The notes: generated from the sequence alone by a model not told the origin. 60,268 nt of DNA from Klenkia terrae (GCF_900491935.1 NZ_UEXK01000004.1:4583185-4643452); one strand, 5' to 3'; numbered from the stretch's first letter, positions 42,353 through 50,752 are shown. Program-made: numbers and translations.

Positions 42353-42624
42353 TGCCGGCTCGTCGCGGCAGCGGCGTGCCCGGTGTCCCAGGGCTTCCTC
42401 ACCCAGCTGCTGTCAGCGTCTTGGTCACGATCCATGCCGCAGCGCGGACACACCGACGCGGGTGAGGCATCAGCCATCGCCCCACAACCGGGGCACACCA
42501 GGGCCAGCCAGCAGGCGGCATCCCCGCCGAGATCCTCGTCCACGATGTTCCCTTCTGAAGACGGTGTGCCCAGCGATGGCACCGGCCCACTGGTGGCCGT
42601 GGTGGCAGGCGTGTGGGCGGTCAT
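42349..42624 (-). CDS. Small zinc-ribbon protein
   Basis: 91 residues from ATG 42624, overlapping the marR stop (ATGA). GTG 42543, with AAGGGA 6 nt upstream, would give a 64-residue form and is a serious alternative. Two CPxCG knuckles, LVCPGCGAMADAS and SVCPRCGMDRDQD, form a rubredoxin-like zinc ribbon. Function unknown; possible nucleic-acid or partner-protein binding. Middle gene of a three-gene coupled operon with marR and the STAS-like gene. Confidence 0.6.
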   Translation of the reverse strand: MTAHTPATTATSGPVPSLGTPSSEGNIVDEDLGGDAACWLALVCPGCGAMADASPASVCPRCGMDRDQDADSSWVRKPWDTGHAAAATSRQ

Positions 42625-43112
42625 GTTCGCTGCCTTCCCGGCAGCTGCAACACCTCATCCATCCGGCGCAGCTCATCCCAGTGCAGCGCGCTGAGACGAC
42701 CGAGGGTCTGCTCACCTACCGCGGTGAGGGTGACACGGACCGCGCGGGCGTCGTCGGGGTCTGGTGTGCGCTGCACCAGTCCTTCCACCTGGGCGCGGTT
42801 GACCAGTTCTACGACGCTGTGATGCCGCAACTGAAGCGCGTCGGCGAGCTCTCGGACCACCGCCCATTCCCGGCCTGGGAAACCCTTGACCGCCAGCATC
42901 AGCTGGTATTGCTGCGGGGTGATCCCGTGCTGGCGGACGGTCAACTCACTGAATCGCAGGTAGCGGCGAATCCCCGACCGGAAGCGGGCCAGTGCCTCGA
43001 AGTCCTGCTTCCGCAGAGCAGCCCGACTCGACACTGCATCGGACAGCGCACCGGTGTCCGCGTCGGCCACTGCGGTGTCCGCGTCGGCCACTGCGGTCCC
43101 CCCGTCCTCCAT
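42621..43112 (-). CDS. MarR family transcriptional regulator
   Basis: 163 residues from ATG 43112. MarR winged helix: LTVRQHGITPQQYQLMLAVKGFP, REWAVVRELADALQLRHHSVVELVNR, then the wing DPDDARAVRVTLTAVGEQ. The first 30 residues are an Ala/Asp-rich extension produced by a 21-bp tandem duplication. A perfect palindrome (43147-43165) lies 35 bp upstream, between this gene and the SPFH gene, so control of both transcripts is expected. Confidence 0.88.
   Translation of the reverse strand: MEDGGTAVADADTAVADADTGALSDAVSSRAALRKQDFEALARFRSGIRRYLRFSELTVRQHGITPQQYQLMLAVKGFPGREWAVVRELADALQLRHHSVVELVNRAQVEGLVQRTPDPDDARAVRVTLTAVGEQTLGRLSALHWDELRRMDEVLQLPGRQRT
43053..43094. repeat. 21-bp tandem duplication within marR N-terminus
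   Basis: Two exact 21-nt copies (43053-43073 and 43074-43094) encode a repeated seven-residue Thr-Ala-Val-Ala-Asp-Ala-Asp unit in a disordered extension. Confidence 0.8.
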
Positions 43113-43146
43113 CAACTCAGTCCCTCGTGGAAGCCCATTCCACGAC

Positions 43147-43165
43147 AGTATCGTGTTACGATACT
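43147..43165. promoter_or_regulatory. MarR operator-like palindrome
   Basis: AGTATCG-TGTTA-CGATACT is a perfect 7-bp inverted repeat with a 5-bp centre in the divergent region between marR and the SPFH gene. It is A/T-rich compared with its surroundings and has the size of MarR-family sites. Confidence 0.65.
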
Positions 43166-43392
43166 TCTGTCACGGCCGCATACCGCGGTCCGAGGTGTGG
43201 CCACCTGAGGAGGTCGGTCGTGCTCAGTGAACGTGAACGCCACGGCATCGGTGCTCTGGACGATCGGTTCCGGTGCTGGCCGCCGCCTGGAGGCGCCACG
43301 CCGGTAGGTAGCGAGGTTGCTGAGGCGTGGCCGGAGGACGCCGACCCAGTGCGCAACACAGCCGGCCGACGGACGCCGGGGTCCTCGTCGTG

Positions 43393-44373
43393 ATGGGCTA
43401 TCTGCTGGTGGGCGTACTGCTGGCTTTGCTGGTCCTGCTCGGTTCCAGCGTCCGCGTCGTGACCCAGTACCAGCGTGGCATCGTCTTCCGGCTCGGCAAG
43501 GCTCAGCAGGAGATCCGTCAGCCGGGCGTGGCCATGCTGATGCCACTCGTAGACCGCCTGCACAAAGTCAACATGCAGATCGTCACGATGCCGGTTCCCG
43601 CCCAAGAGGGAATTACCCGAGACAACGTCACCGTCCGGGTGGACGCCGTGGTCTATTTCCGAGTGCTGGACCCGATGCGGGTCACCGTCGACGTGCAGAA
43701 CTACACGGCGGCGATCGCCCAGGTAGCACAGGCTTCGCTCCGCTCGGTCATCGGCAAGAGCGACCTTGATGACCTGCTGTCCAACAGGGAACGGCTCAAC
43801 CAGGGCCTGGAGTTGATGATCGACAGTCCCGCCGTGGACTGGGGCGTGCACATCGACAGGGTCGAGATCAAGGACGTGGCCCTGCCCGAGACCATGAAGC
43901 GTTCGATGTCCAGACAGGCCGAGGCCGAGCGGGAACGCCGCTCCCGGGTGATCATCGCCGAGGGTGAGCTGCAGGCATCGGCGAAGCTGGCCCAGGCCGC
44001 GGAGGTCATGGCCGAGCATCCTGCGGCCCTGCAGCTGCGGCTGTTGCAAACCGTCGTGGAGGTCGCCTCGGAAAAGAACTCCACTCTGGTGCTGCCCTTC
44101 CCCGTAGAACTGCTGCGCTTCCTGGAGCGGTCCACCGCCGGCGGCGACTCGGCCCAACCAGGCCCCTCCGGCGTCGCGGAGCCGTCGGCGCCCGGCCGAG
44201 CACCTGACGCCCCGGTCACTGCACCCGTCGACTCCAGGCCCGAGTCCGGGACGGTCGACGAGGCCACGGGAGCACCGCCGAAACAGGCTCCAGTCCTCGC
44301 GCCTGCATTCCCCGCGCTGGTTCCCCCGCCCGCCGCCGCGGCCGCCTTCGGTGCACACGCAGACCAGACATGA
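43393..44373 (+). CDS. SPFH/band 7 (slipin-like) membrane protein
   Basis: 326 residues from ATG 43393. An N-terminal membrane anchor (GYLLVGVLLALLVLLGSSV) is followed by a slipin-type band 7 domain: QYQRGIVFRLGKAQQEIRQPG, QEGITRDNVTVRVDAVVYFRV, ASLRSVIGKSDLDDLLSNRE and VEIKDVALPETMKRSMSRQAEAERERRSR. A 75-residue Pro/Ala tail is disordered. Such proteins form membrane microdomain scaffolds. No NfeD partner gene is adjacent; instead the start of a USP gene overlaps its end (ATGA). Confidence 0.9.
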   Translation: MGYLLVGVLLALLVLLGSSVRVVTQYQRGIVFRLGKAQQEIRQPGVAMLMPLVDRLHKVNMQIVTMPVPAQEGITRDNVTVRVDAVVYFRVLDPMRVTVDVQNYTAAIAQVAQASLRSVIGKSDLDDLLSNRERLNQGLELMIDSPAVDWGVHIDRVEIKDVALPETMKRSMSRQAEAERERRSRVIIAEGELQASAKLAQAAEVMAEHPAALQLRLLQTVVEVASEKNSTLVLPFPVELLRFLERSTAGGDSAQPGPSGVAEPSAPGRAPDAPVTAPVDSRPESGTVDEATGAPPKQAPVLAPAFPALVPPPAAAAAFGAHADQT

Positions 44374-45344
44374 CCCGACACGCGCCCGCACCGACGGTGG
44401 TCGTTGCTGTCGGCCTTAGCGATCGCTCCCTGGCACAGGTGCAGTGGGCCGCCGCGGAGGCCTCTGCCCGGCGCGCGGACCTGCGCATCGTTCACGTCCT
44501 GCCCGGATCCCTGGCCTTGGCCCCGCTTGCCCTAGACGGCGGCGCCACCGACGCCGCGGTTCACGCCCACGGCGTTGCCCACGAGCTGCTCCAGCAGGCC
44601 ACCTTGGCCGCGTGGGCTGTGGCATCCGACCTCGACGTGACCATGGACGTGGTCAACGGGCCCGTCGTGCGAGCACTGCACCGGCACAGCCGCGGGGCGG
44701 AACTGCTCGTGATCGGCGAAGGCGGCCGCCCCCGCTCCCGGCGGTGGACACACTGGTCGACCCTCCGGCGGCTCACCGCCACGGTCACCTGCCCCCTGGC
44801 CGTTGTGGGGGCGACCCGGCTGACCGTCCCCAGCACCGGGAACGAATCACCCGGGCCGAGCCCCTACGTCGTCGTGAGCGCCGACGTGACCACCCTGGGG
44901 AGCGCACTGCAGCTAGCTTTCCCAGCGGCCCGGAGGCGGTGTTTGCCACTAGACGTGGTCTGCGTGGTGACCACCGACAGCCCGGCCGACATGGAAGGGG
45001 TATGCGGCTCGGCGGAGGACGCCCAGGAACATGCCAGTCGGTGGTGTCAGCTGGCGGTCGAGCCATGGGTCGCTCGCTACCCAGACGTACCGGTGCGGCT
45101 GCGCATCGAGCAGGGCGACCCCGCCTCAGTGCTGCTGTCGGCCACCCGCGGCGCGGCCCTCCTGGTGATCGGCACACGCCAGCACACCCTCACCGGCCAC
45201 TCGACTGGCCCAACCCATCGAGTGTTGCGAAAAGCCACCTGCCCCTCACTCGTCGCCCCACCACTCCACCTCGACGTCCAACCGCCCCAACGTCGTCTCT
45301 TCCGGTTCATCGACGACCCGAAAGCCTCACAGGCCCACCAATAG
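44370..45344 (+). CDS. Double-domain universal stress protein
   Basis: 324 residues. Two UspA-like units: residues about 8-145 (VVVAVGLSDRSLAQVQWAAAEA ... LLVIGEGGRPRSRRW) and about 160-300 (ALLVIGTRQHTLTGHSTGPTHRVLRKATCPSLV). The second has the G-2x-G-9x-G(S/T)-like nucleotide motif only in weak form. Coupled to the SPFH gene, so both are probably controlled by the MarR protein. Confidence 0.82.
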   Translation: MTRHAPAPTVVVAVGLSDRSLAQVQWAAAEASARRADLRIVHVLPGSLALAPLALDGGATDAAVHAHGVAHELLQQATLAAWAVASDLDVTMDVVNGPVVRALHRHSRGAELLVIGEGGRPRSRRWTHWSTLRRLTATVTCPLAVVGATRLTVPSTGNESPGPSPYVVVSADVTTLGSALQLAFPAARRRCLPLDVVCVVTTDSPADMEGVCGSAEDAQEHASRWCQLAVEPWVARYPDVPVRLRIEQGDPASVLLSATRGAALLVIGTRQHTLTGHSTGPTHRVLRKATCPSLVAPPLHLDVQPPQRRLFRFIDDPKASQAHQ

Positions 45345-45562
45345 GTAGCAGTCACCTCAAGAAGCGCGATAATTCGTGCGGTGCCGGGCGCCGCGCCGAA
45401 GGCGGCAGAGCTATCCACGAGGTTGGCTGAGGCTCACGATGAGTTCCCGGGGTTGCTTCGGCGGGCGGCAGCGCCCGGGGAGCGGCCAGCCAACCCCGAT
45501 GCCTTCACTGGCCTGCTGCCGTCACGTCCCCAGACCCCAGGAGCGGAGGCCGAAGCGCCTGC

Positions 45563-46183
45563 TCAGCGGAGGATGCCCAGGGATTGGGCGCGCGACACAG
45601 CCGCGGTCCGGGAGGACACCCCGAGTTTGGTGAAGATGTGGCCGAGGTGGGTTTTCACGGTCGCGTCGGTGATGTGCAGCCGCGCAGCGACGTCTGCGTT
45701 GGAGGCGCCGTCGGCAACCAATATCAACACCTCGATCTCGCGGCCGGACAGGCTGACCTGGGGGGCCCGCATCCGCGCCATCAAACGGTCGGCTATGACG
45801 GGAGCCAGTGCGCTCTCCCCGGCTGCTGCCGCGCGGACCGCGGCGAGGAGCTGCTCTGGGGGGGCGTCTTTGAGCAGGTACCCGCTGGCGCCGGCTTCGA
45901 TGGCGGCGAGGATGTCTCCGTCGCTGTCGTAGTTGGTGAGCACCAGCACATGTACCGGTGCCGCCAGCGCCCGGATGAGCCGGGTGGCTTGGGCACCGGT
46001 GGCGCCCTCCCCGAACTGAAGGTCCATGAGGACCAGGTCGGGGGCCAGGCGTTCGGCGAGGCTCACCGCATCGTGGGGGGTGGCGGCTTCGGCGACCACG
46101 GCGATGTCGTCCGCGGATGCCAGCAGCGCCCGAAGGCCCGCCCGTACGACGGGGTGGTCATCGGCGATGACGAGACGGATCAC
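45563..46183 (-). CDS. NarL/LuxR-type response regulator
   Basis: 206 residues from GTG 46183. Receiver domain with acidic pair DDHPV (about 8-9), phospho-Asp in LVLMDLQFGEG (about 54) and Lys in LLKDAPPE (about 104). LuxR-type HTH: LSGREIEVLILVADGASNADVAARLHITDATVKTHLGHIFTKLGV. GTG overlaps the TGA of the kinase gene (GTGA). The likely target is the divergent FtsX/MacB-type exporter 1.3 kb away, inferred from position. Confidence 0.92.
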   Translation of the reverse strand: MIRLVIADDHPVVRAGLRALLASADDIAVVAEAATPHDAVSLAERLAPDLVLMDLQFGEGATGAQATRLIRALAAPVHVLVLTNYDSDGDILAAIEAGASGYLLKDAPPEQLLAAVRAAAAGESALAPVIADRLMARMRAPQVSLSGREIEVLILVADGASNADVAARLHITDATVKTHLGHIFTKLGVSSRTAAVSRAQSLGILR

Positions 46184-47355
46184 GGCTCGGTCACCTCCAG
46201 CTCCACCGTGATGGTCGTTCCCCTGCCGGGCGTGCTGTCGATGTGGAGCCGACCCCCGAGTTGATCCGCCCGCTCGGACATGGCGCGCAACCCGAAGGAG
46301 TCCGATGTGCCGGCTCGGTCACGCTCGACTGCTCGGTCGAAGCCGATCCCGTCATCGACGACGTCGAGGCGAGCGGTTCCTCCCGTGACGGTGAGCCTTA
46401 GCTCGATGGTAGAGGCGCCGGCGTGCTGGACGGCGTTGGCGACCGCACCTTGCGCGATACGCAGCAGTGCCGTCTGCGTCTCCATCGACAGGGGTCTGTC
46501 CTCCGGCGGGGCGGTGACCGACACGTGTATTCCGTCCCGTTCCCACAGTCTGCCCAGGCGGTGGAGAGCCGCCGCCAGTCCGCGGTCCAAAGCAGGAGGC
46601 GCCAGCTCGCGGATGAATCGGCGCGTGTCGGCCAGACCATCGGCTGCGGTAGCGCGAGCGAGCCGTATGTGGTCCAGGCCCGGCCTGCCTTCATCGGCGC
46701 GCTCAGCGGCGTGCAGCAGCATCTGGATGCTGGACAACCCCTGGGCGACGGTGTCGTGGATGTCTCGGGCCAGCCGCGCCCGCTCGGCCAGGACACCTTG
46801 CTGGTGCTCAGTTGCAGCCAATCGCCCGCGGGTCGCCAACAAGTCGGTGAGCAGCTCCTCGCGTTCGGCGGCCTCCCGCTCGAGGGCTCCGTATCCCAGA
46901 CCGACCAGCAGCGCGACCCCGGCACCGACAACGGGACCCACCACCCCACCCACGGTGAAGTGGCCGTGCAACCCCAGCGCGATCACCGCGACCGCGGTCG
47001 CCACGGCGACCGTGATCGGCCCGACGGCACCAGGCAGGACATGTAGGTACAAGAAGAACAGGGGAAACGCCAGGTAGGCGGCCTCAGGGATCACGATCAG
47101 CAAAGCGACCCAGAGAAGGGACAATGCGGCGACCCACGCGGCGCCAGCCTGTGCCCTGTGCCGCCCGGGCAAGCGTGCGATGCCCGCACCGGCGGCGTAG
47201 CAACACGCGAACGCGAGTGCGAGAGCCAGCGTCATCAGCACCGCATCGCCTGCGAGGAGGGTGCGGACGACGACGAGGGAAAGCAGAGCAGCGAACAGCA
47301 CGTGCAATCCGCTGCGGAGCCCCACGAAGACGGGGGTCAGCGTGCTGTGCGGCAT
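46180..47355 (-). CDS. DesK/NarX-like sensor histidine kinase
   Basis: 391 residues: about five membrane helices in 10-165, a coiled linker, HisKA_3 with ERARLARDIHDTVAQGLSSIQMLL (phospho-His about 202) and HATPase with RIAQGAVANAVQHAGAS, VDDGIGFD and SFGLRAMSERADQLGG. It signals to the coupled response regulator. No extracytoplasmic sensor domain, so the signal is likely sensed in the membrane. A TAGGCT box lies 8 nt before ATG 47355. Confidence 0.92.
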   Translation of the reverse strand: MPHSTLTPVFVGLRSGLHVLFAALLSLVVVRTLLAGDAVLMTLALALAFACCYAAGAGIARLPGRHRAQAGAAWVAALSLLWVALLIVIPEAAYLAFPLFFLYLHVLPGAVGPITVAVATAVAVIALGLHGHFTVGGVVGPVVGAGVALLVGLGYGALEREAAEREELLTDLLATRGRLAATEHQQGVLAERARLARDIHDTVAQGLSSIQMLLHAAERADEGRPGLDHIRLARATAADGLADTRRFIRELAPPALDRGLAAALHRLGRLWERDGIHVSVTAPPEDRPLSMETQTALLRIAQGAVANAVQHAGASTIELRLTVTGGTARLDVVDDGIGFDRAVERDRAGTSDSFGLRAMSERADQLGGRLHIDSTPGRGTTITVELEVTEP

Positions 47356-47363
47356 GTCTGGTC

Positions 47364-47369
47364 AGCCTA
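47364..47369 (-). promoter_or_regulatory. -10-like TAGGCT upstream of the sensor kinase
   Basis: TAGGCT on the minus strand is 8 nt from ATG 47355, suggesting a very short leader. No clear -35. Confidence 0.35.
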
Positions 47370-47463
47370 CGGCGACTGCATGGCTACCGAATCGTCGGAA
47401 AGTATGACCGCAGGACCAATCGGAACGGCGATGAAGAACGAGGTCGCGACAGCCAGGCTGGGA

Positions 47464-47490
47464 CTGCGCCGCGGAAGTTCTGCGGCGCAG
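47464..47490 (+). promoter_or_regulatory. Hairpin directly before the exporter ribosome site
   Basis: A 9-bp stem (47464-47472 with 47482-47490) and 9-nt loop end exactly where the AAAGGA ribosome site of the FtsX-like gene begins. It could affect initiation or attenuate transcription. Confidence 0.35.
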
Positions 47491-47501
47491 AAAGGAAACC
47501 T

Positions 47502-48584
47502 GTGTTCGTCGCCTGGCGCGACCTGCGCCACGCCCGCGGACGGTTCGTCCTCATCGCCTCCGTCGTCGCACTGATCACCGTGCTGGTCGGGTTCCTGGCC
47601 GGGCTCACCGGCGGACTGGCCGCCCAGAACGTCTCCGCCGTCTTGGCCTTGCCCGGCGACCGGCTCGTTCTCCAACAGCCGGCCGAAGGCCGGCCGTCGT
47701 TCTCAACCTCCGCGATCGACCAGACCATCGAGCAGGCATGGCGCACCGCCCCGGGAGTGCAGCGGGCCACCCCGATCGGCATCGTCCAGGGTCGGGCAGC
47801 AGCAGCGCCGTCCCCCACTGCGGTCCCGGTCGCCTTCTTTGGTCTTCCACACGGATCTTCTGCCTCGCCCGTGGCCGACCTAGCACCGGCCGGCGACGAT
47901 GAGGTGGGCCTGTCGGCCCAGGCGGCGATCGACCTCGATGTGGGCGTGGGAGACAGCGTTGCCGTCGGCGACGGCACCTACCGGGTGGCGGCCATCGGGG
48001 CCGACCTCTGGTACAGCCACACCCCCGCGGTCGTCTTGACACCAACATCGTGGGCCGAAGTCGACCGCAACCTCGGCGGGGACGGCCTACCCACGGTCTT
48101 GGCGGTAGCTGGCTCACCGGCGTGGGACTCAGTCGCGGCCGCAACCCACACCTCGGTGAACACACCCTTGCTGAGCCTGACTGCGCTCGAGACGTTCCAA
48201 TCCGAGATCGGCTCGCTCGCCCTGATGATCGCGATGCTCTTTGGAGTTTCCGCGCTGGTCGTCGGGGCCTTCTTCACCGTGTGGACGATGCAACGCGCCG
48301 GTGACATCGCCGTCCTCAAGGCCCTCGGCGCCTCCACCGGTTCCCTCATCCGGGATGCGCTAGGACAGTCGCTAGTCGTCCTAGCAGCCGGCATCGGCCT
48401 GGGCCTCGCCGTGGTAGTCGGCGTGGGCATGGCCATCGACGGTGCCCTGCCGTTTCTCCTCAGCCCGCTCACCACACTCCTGCCAGCCCTCGTCATGACC
48501 GTTCTGGGTCTGGCCGGCGGCGCATTCGCCCTGCGCACCGTGACCTCCGCCGACCCCCTCACCGCCCTGGGGAGCATTCGATGA
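47502..48584 (+). CDS. FtsX/MacB-type ABC permease
   Basis: 360 residues from GTG 47502 with GAAAGGA 6 nt upstream. One N-terminal membrane helix (FVLIASVVALITVLVGFLAGL), an extracytoplasmic domain of about 210 residues, then three C-terminal helices (LALMIAMLFGVSALVVGAFF, SLVVLAAGIGLGLAVVVGVG, LPALVMTVLGLAGGAFAL). This is the FtsX arrangement, used in MacB-like and DevC-like exporters. It is coupled to the ATPase gene (ATGA at 48581-48584). Confidence 0.88.
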   Translation: MFVAWRDLRHARGRFVLIASVVALITVLVGFLAGLTGGLAAQNVSAVLALPGDRLVLQQPAEGRPSFSTSAIDQTIEQAWRTAPGVQRATPIGIVQGRAAAAPSPTAVPVAFFGLPHGSSASPVADLAPAGDDEVGLSAQAAIDLDVGVGDSVAVGDGTYRVAAIGADLWYSHTPAVVLTPTSWAEVDRNLGGDGLPTVLAVAGSPAWDSVAAATHTSVNTPLLSLTALETFQSEIGSLALMIAMLFGVSALVVGAFFTVWTMQRAGDIAVLKALGASTGSLIRDALGQSLVVLAAGIGLGLAVVVGVGMAIDGALPFLLSPLTTLLPALVMTVLGLAGGAFALRTVTSADPLTALGSIR

Positions 48585-49273
48585 TCAACCTGCAGGACGT
48601 CACGCTGACCTTTCCCGACGGCGACTCGCGCCTGATCGCCGTGGACGACGTGTCCCTGACCGCCCCCGACGGCAAAGTCACCGGAATCACCGGCCCGTCC
48701 GGGTCCGGCAAGTCCTCCCTCTTGGCTGTTGCAGCGACCCTGATCCGCCCCGACACCGGACACGTGTGGATCGACGACGTCGACGCTGCCGCCCTCACCC
48801 CGACGCAGGCGGCCGCGTTGCGACGTGAGCAGATCGGCATCGTCTTCCAGCAGCCCAACCTCCTCCCCTCTCTGACCGCACGGGAGCAATTGCTCGTCAT
48901 GGCCGAACTAGGAGACCGAGGACGCCGGCATCGCATGACGGTGCACCGGCGAGCAGACGATCTGCTCGACGCAGTCGGGCTCACCGCCCACGCCCACAAA
49001 CGACCCGGGCAGCTCTCCGGCGGGCAGCGCCAGCGCATCGCCATCGCGCGAGCCCTTGTGCACGCCCCGTCAGCACTTCTCGTCGATGAACCCACCAGCG
49101 CACTGGACCACCAGCGCGGCAGCGACATCATGGGTCTGATCCACCGGCTCACCCATGAGCGCGGCACCGCCACAATGCTGATTACCCACGACCTCGCACA
49201 CGCGGACGCACTCGACACAGTGACCACCATCAACGACGGGCGCGCCAGCCACTCCGACACAGTCCTGGCCTGA
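48581..49273 (+). CDS. MacB-type ABC transporter ATPase
   Basis: 230 residues. Walker A GPSGSGKSS (about 39-47), Q-loop VFQQPNLLP, signature LSGGQRQRIAIARAL and Walker B LLVDEPTSALD, followed by H-loop LITHDLAHAD. The LolD/MacB/DevA subfamily pairs with FtsX-like permeases, as encoded just upstream. The exported substrate may be a peptide, antibiotic or lipid; the divergent two-component system suggests envelope-stress or drug response. Confidence 0.93.
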   Translation: MINLQDVTLTFPDGDSRLIAVDDVSLTAPDGKVTGITGPSGSGKSSLLAVAATLIRPDTGHVWIDDVDAAALTPTQAAALRREQIGIVFQQPNLLPSLTAREQLLVMAELGDRGRRHRMTVHRRADDLLDAVGLTAHAHKRPGQLSGGQRQRIAIARALVHAPSALLVDEPTSALDHQRGSDIMGLIHRLTHERGTATMLITHDLAHADALDTVTTINDGRASHSDTVLA

Positions 49274-49599
49274 TCGGGTTCCGGCGCGGCTCCAAGCTGC
49301 CCACGGCCATGGCCGTGATAGCCCGGACACCCCGATCCGCGCTGATGACCTCCCCATTAAACGACCGACGACCAGGGCCGAGCGCCTTCGACTCAACCAC
49401 CCCTACGTGGGTGATCAACCCCGCCGGGTCAGCACCTGTCGGACCGATCAGACCCGAGCCGACTAACCGGGAACGGGCATCCCCATTGTCACCGGCGAAT
49501 TAGCTGCTGTCATCGAGACCAGTGGGCGCGGCCGCACGGTCGGGGATGAGACCCCGCGAATTCGGTGGCGGAGCACCCGAGGGCAATACAGTGAAGGAC
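49274..49599. other. Intergenic region with a 16-bp palindrome
   Basis: 326 bp without a convincing gene. CACGGCCATGGCCGTG (49302-49317) is a perfect palindrome 28 bp after the ATPase stop and may act as terminator. The remainder is lower in GC and featureless to me. Confidence 0.4.
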
Positions 49600-49764
49600 A
49601 TGAAACCCCTCCCCGGCTTACGGCACGTTTCGGCGCCCCCGGCCCCCACATCGCGCCCGACTGGATACGATCCACGCACCGTGGCCATACGGGAGTACGA
49701 GGGCGGCCACGTGGCCGACGACCTGCGTGACCACCCGCGCGCCGTCGAGGCAATCCTGCGATGA
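49600..49764 (+). CDS. 54-aa hypothetical protein coupled to cupin
   Basis: From ATG 49600 (GTG 49591 also possible; GAAGGA lies before the ATG). The residues VAIREYEGGHVADDLRDHPRAVEAIL look like a folded helix-strand unit. The TGA overlaps the cupin ATG (ATGA), which argues for real translation. Family unknown. Confidence 0.4.
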   Translation: MKPLPGLRHVSAPPAPTSRPTGYDPRTVAIREYEGGHVADDLRDHPRAVEAILR

Positions 49765-50096
49765 GGAAGGCGTCGCTGACCGCTCTGGCCCGTGAGCACC
49801 TTGAGGCGGCCGGCCGAAGCACCAACGGTCGGAGCGCACACACTGTCTACGGCGGGCATGAACATGTGCTTCGGCAGACCATCATTGCCATGACGGCGGG
49901 GCAAGTGCTCGCCGAGCACGAAAACCCCGGCGAGGCCACCGTGCACGTCCTGCAGGGCCGGGTCCAATTGACCGCCGGCGAGGAAGACTGGAATGGCAGC
50001 CCCGGCGACCTCATCACCGTCCCAAGCGCACGGCACTCCCTCACTGCGGTCGAGGATTCAGTCATTCTTCTGACCGTGGCTGTCTCCCGTAGGTGA
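49761..50096 (+). CDS. Small cupin-domain protein
   Basis: 111 residues. Cupin motif 1 is recognisable as AGQVLAEHENPGEATVHVLQGRVQL, with GEEDWNGSPGDLITVPSARHSLTAVEDSVIL as motif 2. The metal ligands would be His and Glu residues in EHENPGE plus His in ARHSL. Single-domain cupins of this size are often metal-dependent sensors or isomerases. It is coupled to the 54-aa ORF upstream. Confidence 0.82.
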   Translation: MRKASLTALAREHLEAAGRSTNGRSAHTVYGGHEHVLRQTIIAMTAGQVLAEHENPGEATVHVLQGRVQLTAGEEDWNGSPGDLITVPSARHSLTAVEDSVILLTVAVSRR

Positions 50097-50146
50097 TGCC
50101 TTTCGTGCCATCGGCACGTCAGCATTGACTTGGATGAAAAAGCTCG

Positions 50147-50518
50147 ATGCAACCGACCCAAGCCAGCACCGAACGCGCGACTGTCGAGGCGCTCAACCGC
50201 GCCGATGTCGCACTTTTCGACGTCGAGATGGCTGAGGAACGCCTGCGCCGGCTGCAGCGTCAGATGGCCACCGTCACCGCTACGGCACCTTGGACGACCG
50301 ACCGTTGCCACCGTGCCATGCCCGGATGCCACACATGTCCCACTGGCCGACGGTGCACGCGGGACAGCAACGGGGTCTGGGCGGTGGACGGTGCCGACGA
50401 CCAGGTCGCCCAGCGTCAGACCGCAGCTGTCCGGGGCGGAGTGGACACGCCCCCGGGTTCTCGTGGCCGGGGATCAGCAGCTCCTGCCTGGGCGGGGCGG
50501 GTAGAGCCGTATCCTTGA
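50147..50518 (+). CDS. Doubtful ORF with helical N-terminus
   Basis: 123 codons from ATG 50147 without a ribosome site. The first 45 residues (ATVEALNRADVALFDVEMAEE) would form a helix and look protein-like; the rest, Cys/Arg/Gly-rich, does not, and its end overlaps the opposite-strand remnant at 50474-50752. Possibly a truncated gene. Confidence 0.28.
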   Translation: MQPTQASTERATVEALNRADVALFDVEMAEERLRRLQRQMATVTATAPWTTDRCHRAMPGCHTCPTGRRCTRDSNGVWAVDGADDQVAQRQTAAVRGGVDTPPGSRGRGSAAPAWAGRVEPYP

Positions 50519-50752
50519 GACAATCTGCACGTCGGTGCCGCACAGGTTGACTGCGAGTTCATCGACCAGGACGCTGCCCTCCTGCTCGTCGGGCTCGGGC
50601 AGGCCAAGCTGTCCGCGGTACCGGGCCAGACGGTCAGCGCGTGCACGGCGTGCTCTTCGGGCTGCTGGTGCCGGGCCGGCTCATCGGGCGTCGATCAGGG
50701 CTTGCGGTGCGGCGGCCTTCATGCGGATGTGCAGCCCACTAAAGGTCGTCAT
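50474..50752 (-). pseudogene. Small ORF interrupted by a single in-frame stop
   Basis: From ATG 50752 the frame reads 23 residues (TTFSGLHIRMKAAAPQALID...) to a TGA. It then continues in the same frame through a coherent 68-residue segment including RADRLARYRGQLGLPEPDEQ and VLVDELAVNLCGTDVQIVSR to the final TGA. One nonsense change in a gene of about 92 residues would explain it. I do not recognise the family. It lies just downstream of the recombinase gene on the same strand. Confidence 0.35.

Noticed and set aside
43053-43094. Tandem 21-bp repeat as a regulatory iteron
   Set aside because: It lies inside the marR coding frame and keeps it, so it is better explained as a slippage duplication.
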